This document shows, in pieces, positions 6,962-11,842 of a stretch of DNA of 11,842 nt. The DNA comes from Bacillota bacterium (GTDB lineage Bacteria; Bacillota_A; Clostridia; Lachnospirales; Lachnospiraceae): positions 1 through 11,842 of the forward strand of contig JAEZSL010000170.1 of the NCBI GenBank assembly GCA_023443925.1. The letters are read 5' to 3'. Under the pieces are notes generated by a model. The model ran no database searches and was not told where the DNA came from. It saw only the letters and a program-made list of their open reading frames with translations. The position numbers and the translations under genes were made by a program. How positions within the stretch are numbered: position 1 is the first letter of the stretch; each line of letters starts with the position of its first letter.

Positions 6962-7089
6962 CGTGCTGAGCACAAGGGTTTGTCCCAAGTGATAAGGCGA
7001 GAGAATAGTGTTATAAACCAGATATTTTTTCTGATATTATGGTTTTGTTTTCTATCCTTGTGCCCAGAAGCCGGCACAGGGATTTTTTT
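6962..7089 (+). ncRNA. Candidate cis-regulatory leader RNA (riboswitch/attenuator-like) upstream of hydE
   Basis: GCACAAGG (6970-6977) can pair perfectly with CCTTGTGC (7056-7063), enclosing ~78 nt. An outer GTGC (6963-6966) can pair with GCAC (7074-7077). The enclosed part holds a conserved-looking purine-rich segment (GTCCCAAGTGATAAGGCGAG, 6982-7001) and a hairpin AAACCA...TGGTTT (7015-7045). The same CCTTGTGC is also the left arm of a strong intrinsic terminator (7055-7089), so the two structures exclude each other, the hallmark of transcription-attenuating riboswitches. It differs sharply in composition from the AT-rich DNA just upstream. I do not recognise the sequence as any riboswitch, T-box, 6S or SRP class I know. 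It could instead be an independent terminated small RNA. Confidence 0.55.
7055..7089 (+). terminator. Intrinsic terminator in the hydE leader
   Basis: CCTTGTGCC (7056-7064) and GGCACAGGG (7073-7081) form a 9-bp stem with one G-U pair, extended by T7055-A7082, with loop CAGAAGCC. Seven T follow (7083-7089). It lies ~195 nt before the hydE start codon, so hydE expression from the upstream promoter must read through it. Confidence 0.8.
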
Positions 7090-7128
7090 AATTTATAGGA
7101 ACGTCCGAACTTACCTATAAATTAAAAA
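7085..7128. repeat. 15-bp perfect inverted repeat embracing the terminator T-run
   Basis: The arm 7085-7099 (five T then AATTTATAGG) is the exact reverse complement of 7114-7128 (CCTATAAATT then five A), with a 14-nt loop AACGTCCGAACTTA. The first arm includes most of the T-run of the preceding terminator. It may be a transposon-like or REP-like hairpin repeat, or part of the regulatory leader. No second copy is in the window. Confidence 0.65.
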
Positions 7129-7226
7129 GCCTTCCAGGCAGGATGCACATGACGCGCTCAAGGAAGATGTCACTGTCGTGACAGCGCGTCAGCGCTAGAG
7201 TCTGGCAAGCCAGACTCTTTCTTATT
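7129..7226. repeat. Dispersed intergenic repeat, copy A (upstream of hydE)
   Basis: A GC-richer segment ending in a perfect hairpin, AGAGTCTGGC-AA-GCCAGACTCT (7197-7218), followed by TTCTTATTTC. Within it TGACGCGCT (7150-7158) can pair with AGCGCGTCA, and TGTCAC-TGTC-GTGACA forms an inner hairpin. The last ~48 bp are closely matched by a segment at 10066-10112, which establishes it as a repeat family. The terminal hairpin with its T-rich tail could also terminate transcription in front of hydE. Confidence 0.7.
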
Positions 7227-7283
7227 TCACACGTAGAGCCCCTTTGCAGGGCTTATTAAAAGCATAGGAAAGCAGGTAATCAG

Positions 7284-8333
7284 ATGTCAGATATAAAAGC
7301 ATTGATTGACACCTTAGAGACAGAGAAAATTCTAACCAGAGAAGAGTTTATAACCTTGTTAACCGATTATCAGGAGGAAGATGCGGATTATGCAAAAGAA
7401 AAAGCATCAAAAACCGCAAAGCAGTATTTTGATAATAAAGTCTATACCAGAGGTTTAATTGAGTTTACGAATTACTGTAAAAATGACTGCTATTACTGTG
7501 GAATCCGCCGCAGTAATACCAACGTAAAACGTTACCGGTTGTCAGAGGAAGAGATTCTCTCCTGCTGCGAGCAGGGATATGAATTAGGATTTCGTACCTT
7601 TGTCTTACAAGGTGGTGAAGATTTGCGATATACCGATGAGGATATGATCCGCATTATTTCCTCCATCAAAAAAAATTATCCGGACTGTGCACTCACCTTG
7701 TCCATCGGTGAAAAAAGCTACGAGTCTTTCGCTGCCTATTATGAAGCAGGAGCGGACCGTTATCTGCTCCGTCATGAAACGGCTGATGAGACGCATTACA
7801 GGAAACTTCATCCGGATAGTTTAAGTTTACAGGTAAGAAAGCAGTGTTTACGGGATTTAAAAGCGATTGGCTATCAGGTAGGTACCGGATTTATGGTAGG
7901 TTCTCCCGGCCAGACAGCAGAATGCCTGGCAGAAGACCTGTTGTTTATAAAGGAACTGTCACCGGCTATGGTGGGAATCGGACCCTATCTGCCCCATCAT
8001 GATACCCCCTTTGCAGGAGAAAAACAGGGTTCCATGGAACTGACTCTATTCTTAATCAGCATATTGCGTTTAATGATACCCAATGCATTAATTCCTGCCA
8101 CCACAGCCCTGGGTACTATCCATCCTCTCGGAAGGGAGAAAGGTATCTTATCCGGTGCTAATGTAGTAATGCCCAACCTATCCCCCGTTACCGTAAGGAA
8201 ACAGTACGAACTCTACGACAATAAAATCTGTACCGGGGATGAGGCCGCCGAATGCAAGTTCTGTCTGCAGAACCGCATGAATAAAATCGGCTATGAAATC
8301 ATAACGGCCAGAGGAGATTTTGTACCGATGTAA
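7284..8333 (+). CDS. hydE: [FeFe] hydrogenase H-cluster radical SAM maturase HydE
   Basis: A 349-residue radical SAM enzyme of normal HydE length. The CX3CX2C motif (Cys65, Cys69, Cys72 in CKNDCYYCGIR) binds the SAM-reducible [4Fe-4S] cluster, and GGED at 110-113 is the SAM-binding motif. The C-terminal Cys316, Cys324 and Cys327 have the C-X7-C-X2-C spacing of the auxiliary [2Fe-2S] site of Thermotoga HydE, which is absent from many homologues and not essential. HydE helps build the azadithiolate-bridged diiron subcluster of [FeFe] hydrogenase, acting on the HydG-derived iron synthon. The ribosome binding site is modest (GCAGG or AGGAAAG upstream). hydG follows 118 nt downstream; hydF and the hydrogenase are not in this window. 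BioB or PylB are less likely given the motif context and neighbour. Confidence 0.94.
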   Translation: MSDIKALIDTLETEKILTREEFITLLTDYQEEDADYAKEKASKTAKQYFDNKVYTRGLIEFTNYCKNDCYYCGIRRSNTNVKRYRLSEEEILSCCEQGYELGFRTFVLQGGEDLRYTDEDMIRIISSIKKNYPDCALTLSIGEKSYESFAAYYEAGADRYLLRHETADETHYRKLHPDSLSLQVRKQCLRDLKAIGYQVGTGFMVGSPGQTAECLAEDLLFIKELSPAMVGIGPYLPHHDTPFAGEKQGSMELTLFLISILRLMIPNALIPATTALGTIHPLGREKGILSGANVVMPNLSPVTVRKQYELYDNKICTGDEAAECKFCLQNRMNKIGYEIITARGDFVPM

Positions 8334-8345
8334 TAAAATCGTATA

Positions 8346-8451
8346 CCATTATATAAACCCCATTATATAAACTACCCCATTATTTCAATCTAATACCGAT
8401 AAACCGACGCCGGTGTTACCTTGACTAGTTTCCAAGGAAAGGATAAGGAAA
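8346..8451 (+). other. hydE-hydG intercistronic region with CCATTAT direct repeats
   Basis: CCATTATATAAAC occurs at 8346-8358 and again at 8360-8372, and a third CCATTAT at 8377-8383. Near hydG, CCTTG...CAAGG around ACTAGTTT can fold just before the AAGGAAAGGATAAGG ribosome binding region. No promoter is convincing, and the two genes are probably co-transcribed. Binding-site or translational roles for these short repeats are speculative. Confidence 0.35.
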
Positions 8452-9870
8452 ATGTATAATATATTATCAAAAAAAGCAGAAGAATTCATCGATGACGGAG
8501 AAATAAAGGCTTCAATTGAATTTGCCCGGGAAAATAAAAGCAACCAGGCATTGATTGCGGAAATTATTGAGAAAGCAAGAGCCATGAAGGGCATTACACA
8601 CCGGGAAGCAGCAGTTTTACTGGAATGTGATCTGGAAGAGGAAAATCAGAAATTATATCAGCTGGCTAAAGAAATTAAAAATAAGTTCTATGGCAACCGT
8701 ATCGTTATGTTTGCACCGCTGTACCTGTCCAATCATTGTGTCAACGGCTGCGTATACTGTCCTTATCATTTTAAAAATAAACATATATCCAGAAAGAAGC
8801 TAAGCCAGGAAGAAATCCGTGAGGAGGTAATTGCCCTGCAGGATATGGGACATAAGCGGCTGGCGCTGGAAACCGGCGAAGATCCCGTAAATAATCCAAT
8901 TGAATATGTACTGGAGAGTATTAAGACGATTTATTCCATTAAACATAAAAACGGAGCCATCCGCCGTGTCAATGTCAATATTGCAGCCACCACAATAGAA
9001 AACTATCGAAAATTAAAGGATGCCGGTATTGGTACTTATATCTTATTTCAGGAAACCTATCATAAGGAGAATTATGAGAAACTTCACCCAACCGGGCCAA
9101 AGCACGACTATGCCTATCATACGGAAGCCATGGACCGTGCCATGGAGGGCGGCATAGATGACGTAGGTGTAGGTGTTCTGTTCGGGCTTAATATGTACCG
9201 TTATGATTTTGTGGGGCTTCTTATGCATGCCGAGCACTTAGAGGCTGCCATGGGGGTTGGCCCGCACACCGTCAGCGTTCCAAGAATCCGTCCGGCAGAC
9301 GATATTAATACGGAAGATTTCAAAGATTCCATTTCAGATGACATATTTGCTAAAATAGTAACCGTACTTCGTATTGCGGTACCTTATACCGGTATGATCG
9401 TATCCACCAGAGAATCCCAGAAAACCAGGGAAAGAGTTCTGGAACTGGGGGTTACCCAGTTAAGCGGCGGTTCAAAAACCAGCGTAGGCGGATATGCCGA
9501 AGAGGAAACCGATGAAGACAATTCCAGGCAGTTTGATGTGGAAGATAAACGTACTTTAGACCAGGTAGTAAACTGGCTGTTAAAGCTGGGATATATACCT
9601 AGTTTCTGTACGGCCTGTTACCGTGAGGGCAGAACCGGTGACCGTTTTATGACGCTGGTAAAATCCGGACAGATTGCTAATTGCTGCCAGCCCAATGCCC
9701 TGATGACACTGAAAGAATATCTGGAAGATTACGCCAAAGAGGATACAAAGTTAAAGGGAGAGTCCGTAATCGAAAAGGAGTTGGAACATATCACCAATAA
9801 AAAGGTTCTGAACATTGCAAAAGATTATCTGATTCAGGTTCACGAGGGAAAGAGAGATTTCAGGTTCTAG
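8452..9870 (+). CDS. hydG: [FeFe] hydrogenase H-cluster radical SAM maturase HydG (tyrosine lyase)
   Basis: A 472-residue enzyme, full length for HydG and close to ThiH in its core. The radical SAM motif is CVNGCVYC (Cys96, Cys100, Cys103). The C-terminal CX2CX22C set, Cys386, Cys389 and Cys412, binds the auxiliary cluster that carries the dangler iron and distinguishes HydG from ThiH. HydG cleaves tyrosine to p-cresol and dehydroglycine and delivers CO and CN- on an Fe(CO)2(CN)-cysteine synthon, used by HydE and HydF to build the H-cluster. It lies downstream of hydE on the same strand and is followed by a clear terminator. The ribosome binding region is the purine-rich AAGGAAAGGATAAGG. No missing catalytic residues are seen. 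Confidence 0.95.
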   Translation: MYNILSKKAEEFIDDGEIKASIEFARENKSNQALIAEIIEKARAMKGITHREAAVLLECDLEEENQKLYQLAKEIKNKFYGNRIVMFAPLYLSNHCVNGCVYCPYHFKNKHISRKKLSQEEIREEVIALQDMGHKRLALETGEDPVNNPIEYVLESIKTIYSIKHKNGAIRRVNVNIAATTIENYRKLKDAGIGTYILFQETYHKENYEKLHPTGPKHDYAYHTEAMDRAMEGGIDDVGVGVLFGLNMYRYDFVGLLMHAEHLEAAMGVGPHTVSVPRIRPADDINTEDFKDSISDDIFAKIVTVLRIAVPYTGMIVSTRESQKTRERVLELGVTQLSGGSKTSVGGYAEEETDEDNSRQFDVEDKRTLDQVVNWLLKLGYIPSFCTACYREGRTGDRFMTLVKSGQIANCCQPNALMTLKEYLEDYAKEDTKLKGESVIEKELEHITNKKVLNIAKDYLIQVHEGKRDFRF

Positions 9871-9943
9871 TTATTTATATAAATTCCAGCCTGATTATTT
9901 AAGTTTTTCAGTAAAAATCTTTTTACCATTATCATATATAAAG

Positions 9944-9979
9944 AAAGTTATTCGGATTATTCTGAATAACTTTTTTTTT
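9944..9979 (+). terminator. Intrinsic terminator of hydE-hydG
   Basis: AAAGTTATTC (9944-9953) and GAATAACTTT (9964-9973) form a perfect 10-bp stem with a 10-nt loop, followed by a run of T to 9979. It lies 73 nt after the hydG stop and closes the operon. Confidence 0.85.
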
Positions 9980-10000
9980 GTGTGTCCTATGAAGCGATAA

Positions 10001-10116
10001 AGCTCTCCGGGCTGATGAAAAAAAACACGCTGATAAATAATATTCTATGGGAGCTTGTGCTTTAGTAACAGCCCGCCAGCGCTAGAGCCTGGCGAGCCAG
10101 ACCCTTCTTATTCTAT
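10001..10116. repeat. Dispersed intergenic repeat, copy B (downstream of hydG), decayed
   Basis: Positions 10066-10112 align with the 3' part of copy A: both share CAGCGCTAGAG followed by a CTGGC..GCCAGAC hairpin and then CTTATT. The hairpin has acquired two mismatches and there is a one-base gap. Weaker similarity extends upstream, where AGCTCTCCGGGCTGATG at 10001 resembles AGCCTTCCAGGCAGGATG of copy A. AAGCTCTC (10000-10007) can also pair with GGGAGCTT (10049-10056). Both copies have the same orientation, and together they flank hydE-hydG. Confidence 0.65.
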
Positions 10117-10123
10117 TATACCC

Positions 10124-10177
10124 TTCACCTGGCTAAGAATTTCACCTTGATAAGAATTTCATCTAGATAAGAATTTC
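10124..10177. repeat. 17-bp tandem repeat, three copies
   Basis: Three head-to-tail 17-bp units occupy 10124-10140, 10141-10157 and 10158-10174, each starting TTCA and ending TAAGAAT. Adjacent copies match at 15 of 17 positions. A partial TTC follows. The unit is too short, and has no spacer alternation, for CRISPR. It may be a minisatellite or a protein-binding array; role unknown. Confidence 0.75.
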
Positions 10178-10372
10178 TGCACGTATGCAGGGGAATTCCA
10201 TGAAAAATATTCAGCATTGCTGCTGTTTTGCAGCAGGATCGCTATAGTGCTGCTATTATCAAGAGAGGAAATAATATAAGAAATATTAAATTATAATAAT
10301 ATTTATCATTTATAAAAAAAATGCTTGCATAAAAACAGGGTGTTATGCTAAGCTTGTTACAACATAGAAAAT
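10178..10372. other. Intergenic region upstream of the DUF2325-flavodoxin operon
   Basis: This stretch contains a CTGCTG-TTTTG-CAGCAG hairpin near 10220 and an AT-only inverted repeat AAATATTA...TAATATTT near 10281-10304. I see no convincing ORF or clear -35/-10 pair. TATGCT at 10344-10349 and GATAAT at 10373-10378 are possible -10 boxes without good -35 partners. Confidence 0.4.
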
Positions 10373-10391
10373 GATAATGAAAATCAATTGC
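10373..10391. promoter_or_regulatory. Fur-box-like site before the DUF2325-flavodoxin operon
   Basis: GATAATGAAAATCAATTGC matches the classical 19-bp Fur box at 15 of 19 positions, with a perfect left half TGATAAT (10372-10378). GATAAT here could also be the promoter -10, so Fur binding would block transcription. The flavodoxin downstream is a classical iron-starvation gene, which strengthens the reading. Confidence 0.6.
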
Positions 10392-10410
10392 AATAACGCG
10401 GAGGTGGAAT

Positions 10411-10701
10411 ATGAGTATTGTTATAGTCGGAGGACATGATAGAATGGTCTGTACATACAAAGAAATATGCAAACAGCATAAGTGCAAAGCAAAAGTATTT
10501 ACACATATGCCTGCCAACTTTAAAACCATGGTAGGGAAACCGGACTTACTTATTTTATTTACCAATACCGTATCCCATAAAATGGTTGTCTCTGCCTTGC
10601 AGGCAGTAGAGAATGAGAGTACAATTATCGAAAGATGTCACAGCAGCAGTGCCTGTGCTCTGAAAGATATATTATCAGGACACTGTAAAGCAGCAGTCTG
10701 A
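10411..10701 (+). CDS. DUF2325 family small Cys/His-rich protein
   Basis: A 96-residue soluble protein with a Rossmann-like start (MSIVIVGGHD) and the DUF2325 hallmark TNTVSHKMVVSAL (51-63). It has six Cys (14, 20, 25, 76, 82, 92) and six His (9, 23, 32, 56, 77, 91), an unusual density for its size that suggests metal or redox chemistry. The biochemical function of the family is not known to me. It has a strong GGAGGTGG before the ATG, a Fur-box-like site at 10373-10391, and lies 27 nt upstream of flavodoxin, so it is probably co-transcribed and induced by iron limitation. A role in iron handling or in protecting the flavodoxin branch is inference. No signal peptide or membrane segment is seen. 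Confidence 0.85.
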   Translation: MSIVIVGGHDRMVCTYKEICKQHKCKAKVFTHMPANFKTMVGKPDLLILFTNTVSHKMVVSALQAVENESTIIERCHSSSACALKDILSGHCKAAV

Positions 10702-10728
10702 TTTTTATACATTATAAGGAGGTTTAAT

Positions 10729-11160
10729 ATGGACAAAGTAGTAATTGTATATTGGAGCGGTACAGGAAATACACAGGCCATGGCAGAGAAAATTGGCGAA
10801 GGTGTTGTATCGGAAGGGAAAGAAGCGAATGTCATTGAGGTTTCTGCAATAAAGGCGGAGGAACTTAAGGGACTGACTGCATTTGCCCTGGGCTGCCCGT
10901 CTATGGGAGCAGAGGTACTGGAAGAAGACGTTATGGAGCCTTTCGTAGCCGAAGTTGAAAAATTCGCAGCCGGTAAAAAAATCGGTCTGTTTGGTTCCTA
11001 CGGATGGGGTGACTGCGAATGGATGCGTGACTGGGAAGAGAGATTAATAAATGCGGGTGCTGAAATCATAAACGGTGAAGGTATTACCGTGTTAAATGAT
11101 CCGGACAGCGAAACATTAGATAAATGCCTGCAATTAGGTAAAGATCTGGCAGCCCTTTAA
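10729..11160 (+). CDS. Flavodoxin, clostridial short-chain type
   Basis: A 143-residue FMN electron carrier. The FMN phosphate loop is SGTGNTQ (10-16). The isoalloxazine-binding loops are CPSMGAEVLEE (56-66) and GSYGWGDCEWMRDW (89-102), nearly the pattern of Clostridium beijerinckii flavodoxin, including the YGWGD tyrosine-glycine-tryptophan. Flavodoxin replaces ferredoxin as a low-potential donor when iron is scarce, for example for hydrogenase or pyruvate:ferredoxin oxidoreductase. A perfect AAGGAGG (10716-10722) lies 6 nt before the ATG. It follows the DUF2325 gene by 27 nt and is closed by a strong terminator, so the two form a short operon whose Fur-like site implies iron repression. Confidence 0.95.
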   Translation: MDKVVIVYWSGTGNTQAMAEKIGEGVVSEGKEANVIEVSAIKAEELKGLTAFALGCPSMGAEVLEEDVMEPFVAEVEKFAAGKKIGLFGSYGWGDCEWMRDWEERLINAGAEIINGEGITVLNDPDSETLDKCLQLGKDLAAL

Positions 11161-11215
11161 TCGGGATAGTAAACTTCAGTGAAATAATATTTAATACATA
11201 AAATAATGATTTATG

Positions 11216-11250
11216 AAAGAGAACAGTGCGTGCATACACTGTTCTCTTTT
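11216..11250 (+). terminator. Intrinsic terminator after flavodoxin
   Basis: AAAGAGAACAGTG (11216-11228) pairs perfectly with CACTGTTCTCTTT (11237-11249) around an 8-nt loop, ending in a T-run. It lies 55 nt after the flavodoxin stop. Because the left arm starts with A-rich sequence, it might also work on the other strand. Confidence 0.88.
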
Positions 11251-11252
11251 TG

Positions 11253-11577
11253 CTGGGACTGAATAATTTTTAAAAAAAGAATGAAGTACGGGTTTAGGTC
11301 AGGTGTACTTTAAGTAATGAAGAATGGCCCTGAAGAAAATGATTTATTAATTGTATTAATCAGCCTGGGAGTTAGAGAATTATAACCATAAATTTGCATC
11401 TTATATGCTGGAAGCATATGTTAGCCGGTAATACCGCCTGAGTTTTAGTAATATAATAATTTTAGTTGGATCCTAATACCGGAAGATATGAGTAAAGAAG
11501 TACAAATGCAGTTATAAAAATGAGCTTATCACTACAGAGTGGTAAAACGAAAGATGATAAAACGAAAGGAGTATAAT
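11253..11577. promoter_or_regulatory. Upstream region of rhaM with palindromes
   Basis: This 325-bp stretch has no convincing ORF. It contains the palindrome ATATGCT-GGA-AGCATAT (11403-11419) and CGGTA-A-TACCG (11426-11436), possible operators for a sugar regulator. TATAAT at 11452-11457 could be a -10, but no good -35 lies 16-18 bp upstream, which would suit an activator-dependent promoter. TAAAACGAAAG is repeated at 11543-11553 and 11558-11568, the second copy overlapping the ribosome binding site. The roles are inferred from position only. Confidence 0.35.
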
Positions 11578-11842
11578 ATGTTTAAGGGTTTTAAGATGAA
11601 ATTGTATGAGGGGATGGAGCAGGAATATATAAGACGCCATAATGAGCTGTGGCCGGAAATGATTGACATGATCCATGCATACGGAGGCCGGAATTATTCC
11701 ATATTCTTTGATCCAGAGACCAATACCCTTTTTGGGTATATAGAAATTGAGGATGAAAATCTGTGGAACATGGCTGCAAATACAGCGGTAAACAGGCTAT
11801 GGTGGGATTATATGGCGGATATAATGGAAACAAATCCGGATA
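11578..11842 (+). CDS. rhaM: L-rhamnose mutarotase RhaM, 5' part, cut by window end
   Basis: The frame from ATG 11578 is open to the window edge (88 codons of a family that is ~104 residues). It reads like RhaM throughout: EYIRRHNELWPEM (16-28) with the catalytic-type His21 and nearby Tyr17, NYSIFFD (39-45), LFGYIEIED (51-59) and WWDYMADIM (75-83), then NPD. RhaM interconverts alpha and beta anomers of L-rhamnose, feeding rhamnose isomerase. AAAGGAG (11565-11571) lies 6 nt before the ATG. It probably opens or belongs to a rhamnose-use operon extending beyond the window. It lacks a stop only because of the window boundary. Confidence 0.92.
   Translation, partial: MFKGFKMKLYEGMEQEYIRRHNELWPEMIDMIHAYGGRNYSIFFDPETNTLFGYIEIEDENLWNMAANTAVNRLWWDYMADIMETNPD

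Noticed and set aside
7145..7183. Small ORF (MHMTRSRKMSLS) in repeat copy A as a leader peptide for hydE
   Set aside because: Twelve codons, no ribosome binding site, and located within a dispersed repeat.
7284..8333. HydE misread as biotin synthase (BioB) or PylB
   Set aside because: The C-terminal Cys316/324/327 spacing and adjacency to hydG favour HydE.
10242..10565. 107-codon minus-strand frame overlapping the DUF2325 gene
   Set aside because: Low-complexity translation antisense to a recognisable gene and across AT-rich intergenic DNA, with no homology I recognise; a shadow frame.
11591..11833. 80-codon minus-strand frame at the window end
   Set aside because: Antisense to rhaM, whose + strand frame matches the mutarotase family across its whole length.

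Overview
The window looks like chromosomal DNA from an anaerobic, low-GC Firmicute, most likely a Lachnospiraceae/Clostridium cluster XIVa relative. The grounds are AT-rich intergenic DNA, AAGGAGG-type ribosome binding sites, radical-SAM maturases for [FeFe] hydrogenase, a clostridial short-chain flavodoxin and a rhamnose mutarotase. The taxonomy is inference from gene content; there is no rRNA or marker gene. All confident genes are on the + strand.

Layout. (1) 53-727: a HAD-family phosphatase. (2) 728-6631: a membrane-stress or export module made of a large FtsX/MacB-type ABC permease, its ATPase, an OmpR-type response regulator and, after a gap with its own promoter and two 34-bp tandem repeats, a PhoR-like sensor histidine kinase. 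The permease leader holds tandem RNA hairpins and a 10-bp-phased direct repeat upstream of its promoter. (3) 6632-9979: a hydrogenase-maturation unit, hydE then hydG. Its 650-nt upstream region holds a hairpin that may end the kinase operon, a near-consensus Fur box, a sigma-A-type promoter with a near-perfect Rex operator just downstream, and a structured leader whose 5' arm can pair with the left arm of an intrinsic terminator, as in a riboswitch or attenuator. A second long hairpin and a dispersed repeat follow; a decayed copy of the same repeat lies just after the hydG terminator, so hydE-hydG is flanked by related repeats. (4) 10411-11160: an apparent iron-starvation operon, a Cys/His-rich DUF2325 protein plus flavodoxin, preceded by a second Fur-box-like sequence and closed by a strong terminator. 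(5) 11578 to the end: the start of rhaM, cut by the window edge.

How the parts may work together: [FeFe] hydrogenase assembly (hydE, hydG) needs iron and disposes of reductant. A Rex operator (NADH/NAD+ sensing) and a Fur box at hydE, and a Fur box at the flavodoxin operon, fit a switch between iron-rich, hydrogen-evolving metabolism and iron-poor metabolism in which flavodoxin replaces ferredoxin. The candidate for something undescribed is the hydE leader RNA (about 6962-7089). I do not recognise it as a known riboswitch class, and it has mutually exclusive pairings around a clear terminator.
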